64,000 nucleotides of DNA. Source: Voacanga thouarsii (taxonomy: Eukaryota > Streptophyta > Magnoliopsida > Gentianales > Apocynaceae). The DNA lies in assembly GCA_026120185.1 (NCBI GenBank), contig JANUWF010002285.1:682001-746000 (forward strand). The letters are read 5' to 3'. This document shows positions 1 through 13,209 of this stretch, in pieces (positions within the stretch are counted from its first letter, which is position 1; the number at the start of each line of letters is the position of its first letter). The notes beneath the pieces are model-generated. The model was given only the letters and a program-made list of their open reading frames with translations, was not told where the DNA came from and searched no databases. The translations under genes were made by a program, and so were the position numbers.

Positions 1-955
1 ATATTTTAGTACATAATCTAGCACAATATCTAGAAAAATATAAAAAACCTAACTCATTTATAAAGATATGCATATCAAATTAACGATCCAACCATTATAT
101 TTGTTTAAATCATTAAGAAAAGTGTTATGACAAAATTTAAAGGTAATCAGATACATTTTGGCACTTAATCCAGCATAATATCTAGAAAAATATCAAAATC
201 CTAACATATTTATAAAGATAGGCATATCAAATTAATAATTCAACTATCAGGTTTGTTAAAATTACTAAGAAATGTATTATGACAAAATTTGACGGTAAAT
301 GGATATTTTTTCGTACATAATCTAGCATAATATGTAAAAAAAAAAAAAATCCAAATCCTAACGTATTTACAAAGATAGGCGTATCAAATTAATGATCCAA
401 CCATTAAATTTGTTTAGATCACTAAGAAAAGTGTTATGACAAAATTTGAAGATAATCGGATATATTTTGACACTTAATCTACTATAATATTTAGAAAAAT
501 ATCCAAATCCAAATGCATTTATAAAGACATACATGTTGAATTAATGATCTAACTGTTAGATTTGTTCAAATTACAAAGAAATGTGTTATAACAAAATTTG
601 AAGGTAAACGGATATTTTTCCGTACATAATCTAGCATAATATCTAAAAATATCCAAAACCTAACGCATTTACAAAGATGGACATATCAAATTAACGATCA
701 AATGGTTAGATTTGTTAAGATTGTTAAGAAAAGTGTTATGACAAAATGTGAAGGTAATCAGATATATTTTAGCCATAATCTAGAATAATGTCTACAAAAA
801 TATTCAAAATCTAACACATTTACAAATATATGCGTATCACATTAAGGATTCAACCATTATATTTGTTAACATTACCAAAAAAAGTGATATGACAATATTT
901 AAAGGTAATCAGATATATTTTAGTACATAATATAGTATAATATTTAGAAAAATAT
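1..955 (+). repeat. Tandem array of ~150-bp AT-rich repeat, forward orientation
   Basis: About six to seven diverged units lie head to tail. A recurring landmark (acataatctagcataatat or variants) falls near 11, 166, 316, 470, 625, 775 and 926, a period of about 152 bp. Each unit also has phrases like 'catatcaaattaacgatccaacc' and 'gtgttatgacaaaattt'. The array continues off the left edge. The same unit, reverse-complemented, forms the array at about 2730-4255. There is no coding potential. It directly adjoins the terminal region of a CACTA element. Confidence 0.9.
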
Positions 956-1405
956 TCAAAAAAAAATGTAATTGGTCCAAAAAACTATATAAAAATTAAT
1001 AAAATAGTAACATCAAAATTTGAGTACACAACCACTGAAATATATAAAATTTCCTCAACCATGATATTAAATGAAAACTTCCATTTGATGTTGACATTTT
1101 TTAATATTTGATAAAATAAGAAAAAATATGTTTTTTCCACAACTTAGTAAAACTATGGGTAATAAAATCTATTTACCCATAATTTCAAATCTATGTGGCA
1201 AAAAAGTATTTTTACTCGCACAATTTTTAAATCTGTAGTAAAAAGTAACTTTTACTTACAGAAATATAGCCGCGACAAAATAAAGAGTTACAAAAAAAGA
1301 TTTATATACCACGGAATTCAAAACTATAGTAAAAACCGAGCATTCACCACAGATTGTGCTATGTTGTAAATAAAAGCATTGCTAAAAGCCACTTTTTTTG
1401 TAGTG
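956..1405. mobile_element. CACTA transposon, right terminal and subterminal region
   Basis: The stretch ends at 1405 in a sequence whose reverse complement begins CACTACAAAAAAAGTGGC, the usual terminal inverted repeat form of plant CACTA (EnSpm/CMC) elements. The 300 bp before it contain short degenerate subterminal motifs such as 'actatagtaaaaa' and 'gctaaaagcc', as expected of transposase-binding ends. The interior and the left end lie outside the window or are lost, so the 3-bp TSD cannot be checked. No transposase sequence is visible. Confidence 0.75.
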
Positions 1406-2729
1406 ATAAGAAATCATCCAAAGAAAAATCGAACCCTTGGAGCCCAATGTTTTGCCTCTTCTGACAATTCTAGATGCCATTGACAAAAACCACAAAAAAT
1501 CAACCTAGGGTTTCCAGAAACACAAAGTGAAAGAAGACAGAAACATCAATTTATCTGAATCTATCAATGGATTTCTTTGCTTGTGCACAAAATCGAGAAG
1601 AAGGAGAAGGAGGAGTTTCGGTCTGTATTGAAATCGGAGTGAATCCGTGGGTCGCAGTTGGCGTGACTGTGAAGGCCGAAAAAAACATTTATGGAGTGAA
1701 AATCGTGGGGCAGTGTTGGACATTTTGCAAACCGAGATGTATTTCTAAATGCAAGTTGTGGTTCATGTGTTCTGAAACACGAAGGGTGCTGGAAAAGGTT
1801 GGGGGGAATTTGTTCATACCTTTTTAGATTTAAATACGGTGATCTTAAAATTATCATATTTAATAAATACAACGGATGTAAATATAAATTTTATTATATT
1901 ATTATTTGTTTATATATATATATATATATATATATGTATGATAATATATTTTTAAAAATCACAATATAGTATAATACTTTATATTATTCTTTTTTTCTTT
2001 CTTATATTTATAATTTTGAATTATAATCAATTACTATATTTTAAATTATGATAATATATATACATACTAAATACTAATTATATATATATATATATATATT
2101 GTGTGTATATATAAATAATAACAATAATTTATATACATAATATATATGTATATATAAATAAGCATATTTATTATGTTTTGATACATATATATAATTAGAT
2201 TTTTAATATATTTATAATATAATATATTTGTGTGTGTGTAATATCAAAACTATATAATTTTAAGTTATTCTATTTTGTCCTTCCTTATTGCCTAGGATTT
2301 TTTTTTTTTTTTACTTCAAAAAAATTGATATAACTTTTGAAATCTTTTTTTTAAACAAATTTAATTTTTGTATCCTATAAATGTAATTGGTGTATTTTGT
2401 TTTTTTGAGCCTTGTAATTCTTCATTACTAAGTTTATTACTCCTGTAATTATGATATAAACATAACCACATAAATATATCTTTTTAAAATAATATAAATG
2501 TAACTAATTGGACATAAATCTTATAGAATAATATGCAATGTTACTATTAGATTTGATAAGTCATAATCCCAACATTATCATTAGGCTCAATTTGAAAATC
2601 ATTTCAATTTCAATAGACTTAATTTTAATATATTGATTTTCGAAGCTATTCCCAAATATAGCCTTGATATTTTTATGTAAATATAAAGTACGAGTCATTT
2701 TAATTACAGTAACTGAATATCACATTAAA
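1406..2729. other. AT-rich intervening sequence, unassigned
   Basis: This separates the first CACTA end from the inverted tandem array. It is mostly AT-rich, with (TA)n runs at about 1910-1935 and 2080-2099. An 86-codon open frame at 1567-1827 (+) starts MDFFACAQNREEGEGG; it has no recognisable domain and an unrelated frame overlaps on the other strand, so I do not call it a gene. No CACTA left end was found here. Confidence 0.5.
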
Positions 2730-4255
2730 CAAATATTAGTTAATAGGCATAATATACAAAATAATTTTGGCTCTTATATGGAGACTATACTAGATTATGT
2801 GACAAAATATATACGATTACCTTTAAATTTGGTCACAATACATTTCTTAGAAAATTTACAAAATCTAACGGTTGATCATTAATTTGATATTCTTATCTTT
2901 ATAAATGCATTAGGTTTTGGGCCGTTATATAGAGATTATGCTAGATTATATGGTAAAATTTATTTGATAACCTTCAAATTTGGTCACGATACTTTTTTTT
3001 TTTTTTTTGAAAATTTAACAAATCTAACAGTTGGGTCGTTAATTTGGCATGCTTATCTTTATAAATACGGTAGGTTCTGGATTGTTATATAGATATTATA
3101 CTAGATTTTGTGGTAAAATATATCTAATTATCTTCAAATTTAGTCGCAATACTTTTTTTTTTTACCAACATTAACAAATCCAACGGTTGGATCGTTAATT
3201 TGATATTCTTATCTTCAAAAATACATTAGGTTTTGGACCTTTTATAGAGATTATGGTATATTATGCGACAAAATTTATATCTGATTATTTGCAAATTTCA
3301 TCACAGTACTTTTCGTAGCAATTTTAACAAATCTAATGATTGAATTGTTAATTTGATATGTTTATCTTTATAAATACGTTAGGTTTTGGATCGTTATATA
3401 GAGATTACGCTAGATTATGTGACAAAATATATTCGATTATCTTCAAATTTGGTAATGAAACTTTTCTTAGCACTTTTAACGAATATAATAGTTGGATCAC
3501 ATAATTATCTTTATAAATGCGTTAGGTTTTGGGCCGTTATATAGAGATTTTGCTAGATTATGTGGCAAAATATATTCGATTATTTTCAAATTTAGTCAAG
3601 ATACTTATGTTAGCAATCTTAACAAATTTAATTGTCAGATCGTTAATTTGACATGTGTTATCTTTATAAATGCATTAGGTTTTGGGTAGTTATATAGAGT
3701 GTTGTTCAACTATGTGACAAAATATATCTTATTACCCTCAAATTTGGTCACAATATATTTTCTAACAATTTTAACAAGTCTAACAGTTGAATAGTTAATT
3801 TTATGTGCGTATCTTTAAAAATGAGTTAGTTTGTTATATAGAGTTTATACTCGGAAAAATATATTCAATTACTTTAAAATTTAGTCATGATACATTTTAA
3901 AGCATTTTTAACACATCTAATGGTTGGATCGTTAATTTCACTTGCTTATCTTTATAAACGTGTTAGGTTTTGGGTCGTTATATAGAGATTATGCTAAATT
4001 ATGTGGCAAAATATATCCAATTTACCTTAAAATTTGCTCATGATACTTTTTTTATAGTAATTTTAATAAATTTAATGGTTGATCATTAATTTAACATGCT
4101 TATGTTTGTAAATGTGTTAGGTTTTTAGCTATATAGAGATGATGCTAGATTATATGGCAAAATATATCTGATTATCTTCAAATTTGTTCTAGACACTTTT
4201 GTTAGCAATTTTAACAAATTTAACGGTTGGATCATTAATTTGATATATTTATCTT
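2730..4255 (-). repeat. Tandem array of ~150-bp repeat, inverted relative to the array at 1-955
   Basis: About ten units are marked by 'gttaggttttgggccgttat'-like landmarks near 2909, 3069, 3226, 3378, 3520, 3677, 3825, 3962 and 4105, spaced 137-160 bp. Reverse-complementing a unit reproduces the 1-955 unit almost phrase for phrase (for example 'ggttggatcgttaatttgatatg' against 'catatcaaattaacgatccaacc'). The two arrays therefore form an imperfect inverted repeat around the 956-2729 spacer. The last units grade into the second CACTA terminal region. Confidence 0.9.
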
Positions 4256-4941
4256 CAACAAATCTATTTTCTTTCTAGTTAAACTTCTAGCAACTACCCA
4301 TTTTAGTTGATAGATCGTTAGAAAATCAAGCAAGAAAAACATTCCCCTCTTTTATTATTAACAAATTACCCTTAGGCATAGTTGCCAACTACTCGCATTT
4401 TATTGGTAATTTGTTGATAAATATTTCCTACCTCTTTGCCAATATATTACCAATAGATTACCAACACAAATATCAACAACCAAATACACATAATTAGTAA
4501 TTCTATTGGTAGCATATTGCACATTGATATTCTATATTTCCAATGGATATTTCGGTTGGTAATTCTATTAGTAAAAAATTGGTCATCACATTACCAACTA
4601 TATTACCAACTAAAATATCTAGCAACTGTCCATTTCAGTTGGCCTTCTGATGGTAAATTGGTATGAACAACATTCTTTCTCTATTACCAACAGATTACCA
4701 TTAGAAATAGTTACCAACTACTCGCATTTTGTTAGTAATCCATTGGTAAATATTTTCCTCCCTGAGTACCAATAGAAAAATCACCAACAGAATACACACA
4801 ATTTGTAATTTGTTGGTAAGTAACTGAAATGTAACACATTCTACACTTGTTGGAATTCTGTGGGTAATTTGTTGGTAATTACCAACTGAACTTGGTTTGT
4901 TAGGAATGGTCTGTTAGTAATCAACCTTTTTCCTAGTAGTG
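4256..4941. mobile_element. Second CACTA transposon, right terminal and subterminal region
   Basis: The end at 4941 reverse-complements to CACTACTAGGAAAAAGGTTG, a common plant CACTA terminus and a different family from the end at 1405. The 650 bp before it are packed with short direct and inverted repeats of 'ttggtaatttgttggtaa' and 'ttaccaacagattacca', typical subterminal repeats. The left terminus was not found and no transposase frame is visible, so this is one end of an element that is partial, rearranged or extends elsewhere. Confidence 0.8.
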
Positions 4942-5319
4942 TCTAGATGATCTTCTTTCAGTTTGATCCACAATACATCCCCGAATAGCTCTTCATGGCA
5001 TCTTTGTCGTTCCTTTGCAATCCTTTTCACCTAATGTCAAGAGAAATAACACTACTTCATATAAGTCTTACTAGGGTTTCAATGTCGCAAACAAAAAAAG
5101 ATGATTAGCAACAAAGAATGAAGGTCTCTTCTATCTAACTCCACGCAATCCATAAGCTATACTTATATCTCGCAACCTAAGGACATACAATCACAAGAGC
5201 ACCACAAAAATAAACATACTTCCATGTCTCTACCTGAATCTTTCGAATAATTTGGTACCATCGATTCTTTTCTCGTCCTTCGCTAGTCATTTTCCTATAA
5301 CTACACCTATAATCATATA
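4942..5319. other. Unassigned sequence flanking the CACTA end
   Basis: No open frame, repeat or RNA gene is recognised. The first bases (tct) would be the CACTA target-site copy if the second element has its usual 3-bp TSD. Confidence 0.4.
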
Positions 5320-6440
5320 TTGGTGGGTGTAGCTCGGTCTGATCTCTGAAACAAAGGGTCTTTATAACAAGTTAAAACTCAAAATGAAACTACATTTCAA
5401 ATTTTCTCATAAAAGAATATACATCAATTATATACCATAATGTACATTTAGCCCAAAAGTTATAGACAACATATTGTCTTCATATAACTACTTTATACAG
5501 CATGATAATCGAACGTCTGCTCCTATTTCACTATGCTTCTATTGCGCTCTTTGATCACTATGTAGATCTTCAGAACTAAAAACAAAGGAATAGAGAAAAA
5601 ATGTGTGAGTAGAAATATTTAGTGAATCCCGTGTGTACTAGTGATTTTCTACTAAAAACAACTCTTATGAAAATCAAGGTTTTGTAAATAATGCGTTCAC
5701 TCTCATAAATCTGGTTGGTTACATATGAAACACATTTCATACTGATGCCCTATAGTTGAAAGAAAGTAGGCACTCTTCCCTAAAGAAGGCCGACCTACAG
5801 GCAAAGTTCAAGAACTTCACTTTCGACGAATATGCTACTCTGTGCCAAGTACGACCCTAGAACATGGCCATAATTAGCTGGCCAGTAGAAATGTCATCAC
5901 ACTCTACCTGATATATGCCTCCCAACAATTAGACATTCGTTCCTCACCAAGAGCAGCCAAGGTATATAAATCATTGCTTATGCCCGGGGACCCATTCCCA
6001 TTCGTTCCTCACTAAGAGGGAGCAAGTGGTTAACCAGGCACTTACTTTCCAACGGGGTCAGCACTCCCATTTGGACCTCACAAAGAATGGGGTAAGTCCT
6101 TCCCATGCTAGCCAGGGATGGACGTTTCCAATGTCCTATCACTCCGTTTAGACTATTATAGTCCCAAGAACTAACTAGGTTACTTGGAGTTATTTATTTA
6201 ACATAAGCTAGTACAAAGGTCAAAGCCCCTATTAAGTATTCAACATCTTTATAGCTGCCATCGCAGTGTCCGTCAATTCCTATTGTAAAACAATTTCAGG
6301 GCATACTTGTAAAATAATTCGCAATCATGTGCTGAGCTTTGAAATGCCTTATGCAAGAAACCATATGTCCCCATACTCTTTAAAACCATATAAAAGGTTC
6401 AGAAGATCCCCAATGTTAAGAAATGTCACAAAGCTTGTTT
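5320..6440 (+). mobile_element. Decayed fragment of the TGTAACACCCC long-LTR family
   Basis: Phrases found in the better preserved LTRs recur in the same order. 'gggtctttataac' lies near 5358. The stretch at about 6105-6250 ('caatgtcctatcac', 'gaactaactaggttactt', 'cataagctagtacaaagg', 'gtattcaac') matches the reverse complement of about 50950-51110 in the 48053-52950 LTR and the plus strand of 32218-36435. Neither LTR terminus is preserved and there is no coding content. Confidence 0.65.
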
Positions 6441-7400
<960 letters not shown>

Positions 7401-7405
7401 ATAAT

Positions 7406-8776
7406 TGATGGGGGCTAAATTCACCTATATTTTCCTAGCTATTTGAGGATATTTTGTGATACTTTTGATGTAATAACTAGACATATTCCTTCCTATTTGA
7501 TATTTTACCTTGGAAAATGTATTTTGATGATTTTATGCAGAATGTGATGTAAAACAAAGCAAAACCGTTGGGTGCACAGAGCATGATCGGAGAGCACAAT
7601 CGGCGTTGGCCTTTCACTGAAAAAACGGTGCTAGCATGGAGGCCAGCTGTGCGCCAACCTAAGGTGGCGGGCCGACATCGACCTAAGACGATGGGTTTCC
7701 TTTTCAACAATGGAAAAGGACTCTTGTAGACACTATTTGGCAATTAGAACTCCTATAAATAGAAGAGAATAATATTGTACAAACTAGTTGTCAATTCTTC
7801 AATGTAATATCTTTACAAAACTCCTAGAAAAACACCAAGAGCATGGAGGATTAAGGAAATCTTGGAGAAGAAGAGGAGCTTTATAAAAAAGATTGCAAAG
7901 GAGAAGGGGATTATACTTGTCTATGAGTTTTCCTTCTTTCTTTCTTTGTAATTCTACTTTGTTAAAGTTGAATTTATATGTTTTAATTGTAGTTGAAGAT
8001 ATTTTTGCTTTATGATTTTATGTTAAATTAATTCTAAACTTGTTGAATTCCAATTCTAAGTATTTGATTATTTAATTTTATGAGTTGAATTAATTATTTT
8101 GGATTAGTTAATTTACTATCTTATGATCTCTTAATAGACTTGAGAAATGAAGTTAAGTGAAAGACTTGGTAATCAAAGAGAGATTGATATCGCTTGGAGT
8201 ATAAGGGTATTATTTCTTCCAAAAGACGCTATTGTTGCCTAGAGTATAGGGACATTAATTGTTTAACTGAGTTGTTCTTAATACTTCTTAGTTTTAATTA
8301 GGGAGGTAGAGTATACCCTTTAATTGGACTACGAATTGGAATTTCATGACTTGGGAAATGATTGGAATTTACTTTTAAAACTGATATTGGTATTTTAGAA
8401 TTGGGAATCAATTGGTTGAAAGATATTTTCTTCACTTGTCATAGAATTGAAATATTTCTTCATTCCATGTCTTTTCTCCTTATTCTCACTCCTTAATTAT
8501 CCTTGTAACTTTTCTTGTGTGAATTTGATTTATTCTCTAATATATTGGGTTAGTTGGTTATTTATTATCTCTTCTCATTTTATTGGCTAAACAATAAAGA
8601 TTTGGGTAAAGTAAGGTGGGAGCTTAAGTTCTTGTGGATTCAATACTTACTATTCTTTATACTATATGATGGGTATATTTGCCCGTATGTATGGTTTTAA
8701 TAGTTAGCATTTTAATTAAAATTTAATTGATTGTGGACTTTATTGGTAAAATTTTCTACACTAAAAAAACGCATCA
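7406..8776 (+). mobile_element. Solo LTR, Athila/Tat-type Gypsy family
   Basis: This 1371-bp LTR starts TGATGGGGGC and ends CGCATCA. It is flanked by a perfect 5-bp TSD, ataat at 7401-7405 and 8777-8781. No internal domain is present, so it is the product of LTR-LTR recombination. It is related to the LTRs at 28775/39919, 21674 and 53202: a shared start ('ctatttgaggatattttgtg', 'acatattccttcctatttgat') and a shared end (an 'actattctttatactat ... tttaattaaaa' block). A TATA box, cctataaatag, lies near 7752. No PBS or PPT is present. Confidence 0.92.
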
Positions 8777-8781
8777 ATAAT

Positions 8782-9396
8782 CATTCCACCATATTGATTT
8801 CAATCCATTATTGACCATGTGAAATCATCTAATTAATCACCCATTTTAGCTTTCAACCCATCTGATGTCCGGTCACAGACTAGTCAACAAACATGTCTAT
8901 GACTGTCCTAAATTATTGTTCCTTGTCATATAATTTGTCCAAGTTCCATGTCTTCTCTTGCTCTATCTACTTATACCACTCCAGCCTATCTTCAGCTTTT
9001 AATTATAATACCCACATAATACTTGTTTTCCTTAAATCCGTAATCACATCCAACGTAACAGCGGCAACTACTAAAAATGGCTGAATAATAATTTCTCTCA
9101 TTTTTCCACTTTTGACCATAAAAACTGACATAAAAAAGAAGTTCTCACATGCCAATATCTCTTTTATCCTTATAGTTCACTATGAAATTAATATTAACTA
9201 GAACTGTACAGACCCATCTCCTTTTTGGATTTTCTAGATTTTCTGTTATGACAATTAAGGAAAAGAACCATCGGCCATCAGCTATAATCGAAAGAAACTA
9301 TAGCACACCAGCACCTTTACTTGGCCTTCTAACACAACACAAAATAATCTGAACAGTTCAATGCAAGTCTTTCAAAACTGAAGACAATTGAACATA

Positions 9397-9443
<47 letters not shown>

Positions 9444-10615
9444 CAGCAAGCAAACCAGAACATTCTATTACGTTTTTCCCTTGAATTTCATCATAAAAAA
9501 TCCCATATAATTAAAGTTTCCTTCTACTTCTCTAAGTTCACTCTCATATATTACGAACTTACAGCTGAACACATGAGCTGATCATCGGTACCATACCATT
9601 ATGTAATGGGTTCATCAGTTGACTAAGTTAAGATTCCTTTAACCTTTGCAATATTTGTCCTTCATATTTATTTACAGCTGAAGCTCAGTTCAAGAGTTCA
9701 ACACAGTATCGTTTCAGCCATGGTTTTGTCACCTGCTTCAATACATCTAGCTTTTCCCTCACACAACTACATCATATCTCATCCTTATTTTCACATATAC
9801 GGCTCATCGTAACCCAAAACCAAAAGCTATTTGAATTGAATTAAACAATGAATTAACAGGAGAATCACTACTTTCCTCTTTCGTCTAAGCATCATCAACT
9901 TACGTAAACACTTGTGCAATTTTCACTTCCATTAAAGTGTCCCTCAGCTTTCCCGATTCCCCTTGTTCTTCTTTTCGGTGTCCTTCTCCCCGACACTCCC
10001 TCTCTTTCTGTTTCTTTTATGTTCTTTGTTCTACATCTCTCTCTCTCTATCTATATATATAAATATATGTTTTTCCTTCTGGCTTCTTCTTGTTCGATGC
10101 CGTCTTCCCCACTGAGATCCGTTTCTCCTTTCTGGTTCTCAGTTTTTCTTCTTTCTTCAATCTTCTTTTTGGTTTCCCCCTTCTCACACGATATCTCTCT
10201 TTTCGTTTCTTTCTTTCCTTTTTTTTTTTTTTTTTTTTCTCGGCCCCTACCTGCGTGCGGTAGCTGTTCAGTGTTTTCTCTTCTGTCACAGATGGTAAAC
10301 TTCCGAACAACCCAACCATTTTTGGCCAATGTCGGCCACCGCTCTTTTGGTCCACTCTCAAGCTGCGTACCATTTTTTATATATAAATAATTCTGATGAA
10401 ATGAACGTCTTCCTTTTATCCAATTCTACTTCTTCCCTTGTAGCTTCACCACCACTTTTTAAATAGTTGTCAATTTCCTAGTATAATATTCCTATAGCTG
10501 ACCCACTTGATTTTCTTCACTTATTCCTTTTTCTCGTCTTTTCTATTTCTTCATTTTCCTCATCGACTTTCCTATTCTAATCGAACATTTCTGTTTCTAT
10601 TAATAAAAATACTCC
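8782..10615. other. Unassigned sequence left of the MULE, with a pyrimidine-rich tract
   Basis: No recognisable gene was found. A (TA)n run lies at 9400-9442. From about 9914 to 10390 the plus strand is strongly CT-rich (ctctctctct, ttcttctttcttc) and ends near TATATAAATA at about 10379-10388. This could be promoter or leader sequence of a lost or neighbouring gene, but the 158-codon plus-strand frame and the Lys-rich minus-strand frame across it are low complexity and I reject them as genes. Before MULE insertion this stretch joined 25847 onward. Confidence 0.4.
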
Positions 10616-10624
10616 ATGATGTAC

Positions 10625-10793
10625 CGGGAATTCCGAAAAATGAGGCTGATTTCTATCCGAATTCTGACAGTAGGGCGACTCTAACTGATTTTCTGAATAT
10701 AGTGAGGCCAGTTAAAATTAGGTCGCATTATTCATAATGAGTCTATATCGTTATTTTCTATGAAGAAAAATGGAAAATTTAAAATTTTTTTTT
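10625..10793 (+). repeat. MULE left terminal inverted repeat
   Basis: About 170 bp match the reverse complement of 25665-25837 with scattered differences; for example 'ctgatttctatccgaattctgacagt' pairs with 'ctgatttctacccaaattccgacagt'. The outer 18 bp are identical. TIRs of this length are normal for MULEs and would hold transposase-binding and promoter sites. Confidence 0.92.
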
Positions 10794-11848
10794 AAAAAGC
10801 AATTAAAGAAAGGTCGACTTCACGGTCTCATTGCACTAATATGACCTTTTCTGAATCTGTGTTTATAACCTCATCGCATTGAGATCGCGATTCTTGCTTG
10901 CTTTCATATGCACTGCAATGAGATCACGACTTGCTTTCATTTGTACCCAGTGAGATCGCATTTGCGTCCCCAATCCTTTTCATCATCGACGTCCCTCCTG
11001 CGCTCATTTCTTCCTCGATATCTCGTGCCTGGTAGAGCGATGTTTCTGGCCAACTTTGCTTTGGCAGGTTTGCTGGTTTCATATTTTTACTTGCATTTTT
11101 GCCTTGACACAGTCTTCTCTGAACATCTTCTACCCTGCTGCCATTCTATGGTGCTTAGTTTATTGCATTCTGAAGTTCCCTAATTCGTCCTATCTATTTG
11201 TAATTTTATTGTTAAAGAACTTTGAGCACAGTTTTTACCATATTGTACTAATATGCTAGTATGTCATGTCGCGTGATACTTATTTGTTAATTCATGAAGA
11301 GAAATACTTTTGCTGTTTTTGAAAATGAAGTGTTGCTGGTTTTTTTTTTTCCTAAGATATACTTTTCCTAGCCAAATTTGCAATTTTTTTTTTTTTTTTT
11401 TGGTGTTGCTTATTCTTTTGTTCCTTTGTTTAAGGTATCAACAATTTTTTGCCATTTTCCTGTTCTTGCAAATTGTATATGTTAGGAAATTACATTTTTT
11501 AAGCTTAGAAGGGGAAGATTTGCTACAGAGTACAGAGCCTTCATTTTCAAACTGCCTCCGCCTCCCCCTCCCTTGATCATCATTTTTATAGGAACTTTTA
11601 AGTAAATGTTCTTTTATCTCATCTCACTGAGAGAACATTCAAGAAGTTCAAAAAACAAGCATTTCCATAAAATTTGTGAAATTCTCCCTTCAATAAATTC
11701 AGAAGTTTTTATTAGCAAATTTAGGTTCATGAAAGGATGGTTGTTTTATGGTCATGTCATCCCATTGCATGGTACACTTCAGTGTTTGCCATCCCATTGC
11801 ATGCTCTCCCTTCAGTGTCTGTCTTCCATTCTAGCTCTCCCCAAAAGT
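10794..11848 (+). other. MULE interior, upstream part of the element
   Basis: Non-coding as far as I can see. It contains 'ggtctcattgcactaatatgacc'-type motifs (about 10810-10850) related to the GGTCGCAT hairpins elsewhere in the MULE. It also has about three diverged copies of a ~45-bp repeat at 10873-10975, each with 'gagatcgcgattcttgcttgct' or a variant. Its continuation after the nested Gypsy element is 17265-17682, leading into the PMD gene, so it may be that gene's promoter and leader. Confidence 0.5.
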
Positions 11849-11853
11849 CATCC

Positions 11854-13003
11854 TAATATGATCTATGATGATCTGATGCCACTTTGACATGATCTTGGGA
11901 AGCACAAAAAATGTGGATTAAGCACAAAACAAGAAACCTACCAAACCTACACACAAGAACACCAAAATGCTAAGAAATTAACATTCTTGTGATAATATGA
12001 ATCTAGCCTACTTCAAAGACACTTTAACACCCTAATCTAATTACAGATTAGAACACCAAGGAAAAGAATTTGAAGGCACCTAACTCAATCCTATCAAACA
12101 CACTAGACAACCTAGCACATAAGAATAGAGATGAAGTTTAGATTATCCCTTAAGATTTAGGGACAGGATCAAAGGTGGGACTAATTCCTTTGATTTAGTC
12201 TTGATATTTAATGGACATTACCCAAGAGGATCACCCTCAAGAACTTTCCTTCTATAGAGAAAATTTGAATTCTCCTTCCCAAAATACCAAAGTTTTTTTA
12301 CAAGAGTTATAATGGCAAATATAAAGATGCCTTGACCTAAACTAATTAACAAATTAATCAAAACTATTAAATGGCCTTAATATAAGCTTTGAGGCCATAT
12401 TACATGCCTTAAAAATAGGTTAAAACATAATGGAAGCCGTGGGAATTTAATTGGGAATAAAATAGAACAAAACAAGAAAATTTAGGAAAACAGGACAGGG
12501 CCCGAATGGACCTGGCGCCAAGTACTTTTGGTGGACTTGGTGCCAGGTGTGTTCTAGAAACAAAACCCTACTCTAGTGTGGACCTGGCACCAAGTGTGCT
12601 AGTGAACCTAGCATCAGGTGCATTCTGGTCGCCGTCCCTCTTTTATTGCACTTCAAAACTTGCTCTTTAGACCTTCATTCTATTTCTCTGTGTTTCCGTA
12701 ATCCTCCAAATGAAATGTTGATCGTCTTGAGCTCTTCTTGATACTCCCTTGACCTTCAATCCTTGTTTAGAGATTGGTTTGATCCTCCACATGAATTGTT
12801 GTTTGTGTTGTGCATTATTTGGTCCTTCTTTTACTATCCATCTCTTCACAATCTTCTTAGCTCTTAGCTTATATGCTTGGATGGCTTGAAAATCCTCCTG
12901 AAACTTCTTGAATGTTAAATATTTCCATGGAGATTTGAAGCAAGTGTTGACTTTTCATCCCCCCTCTTTAGATGTGCCTTGTTGCGTGGATAGATTCCTA
13001 CCA
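11854..13003 (-). repeat. 3' LTR of the deleted chromovirus-type element
   Basis: 1150 bp matching 16129-17264 throughout. The outer base pair has decayed (TA for TG at 11854). At 11870-11881 it contains a PBS-like copy (gatctgatgcca), as does the other LTR. It carries the repeated GC-rich phrase at 12507-12629 (cctggcgccaagt, ttggtgccaggtg, cctggcaccaagt). Confidence 0.92.
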
Positions 13004-13016
13004 TTTCCCTCTTCTT
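13004..13016 (-). other. Polypurine tract of the deleted element
   Basis: On the minus strand AAGAAGAGGGAAA lies directly against the inner edge of the 3' LTR, the expected place and composition for the plus-strand primer. Confidence 0.7.
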
Positions 13017-13209
13017 GGAGATGATTCGTCCTCTAATCGATGTGCCTTGTTGCTTGTACGGATTTTCCTGCATAAGAATTCAAATAAGAGAGTTTTTGTG
13101 AAAGTAAAATGTCATGGCTTTGTACCTCATTATTCTCTATACTTTCTTTTTTCACTACCCATATTTTTCCTCTCATTTTACCTCCTCTCTTTTTTCTTTT
13201 CCTCTCACC

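Noticed and set aside
1567..1827. 86-codon frame starting MDFFACAQ
   Set aside because: No recognisable domain, overlapping frame on the other strand, and it lies in repeat-derived sequence.
1..4255. CRISPR-like array because of regular repeats
   Set aside because: Units are ~150 bp, contiguous and diverged, with no unique spacers, and the context is a plant nuclear genome.
9914..10390. 158-codon plus-strand frame with hydrophobic stretches, and Lys-rich minus-strand frames
   Set aside because: Composition follows the CT-rich DNA, all frames look alike, and no domain or conserved motif is present.
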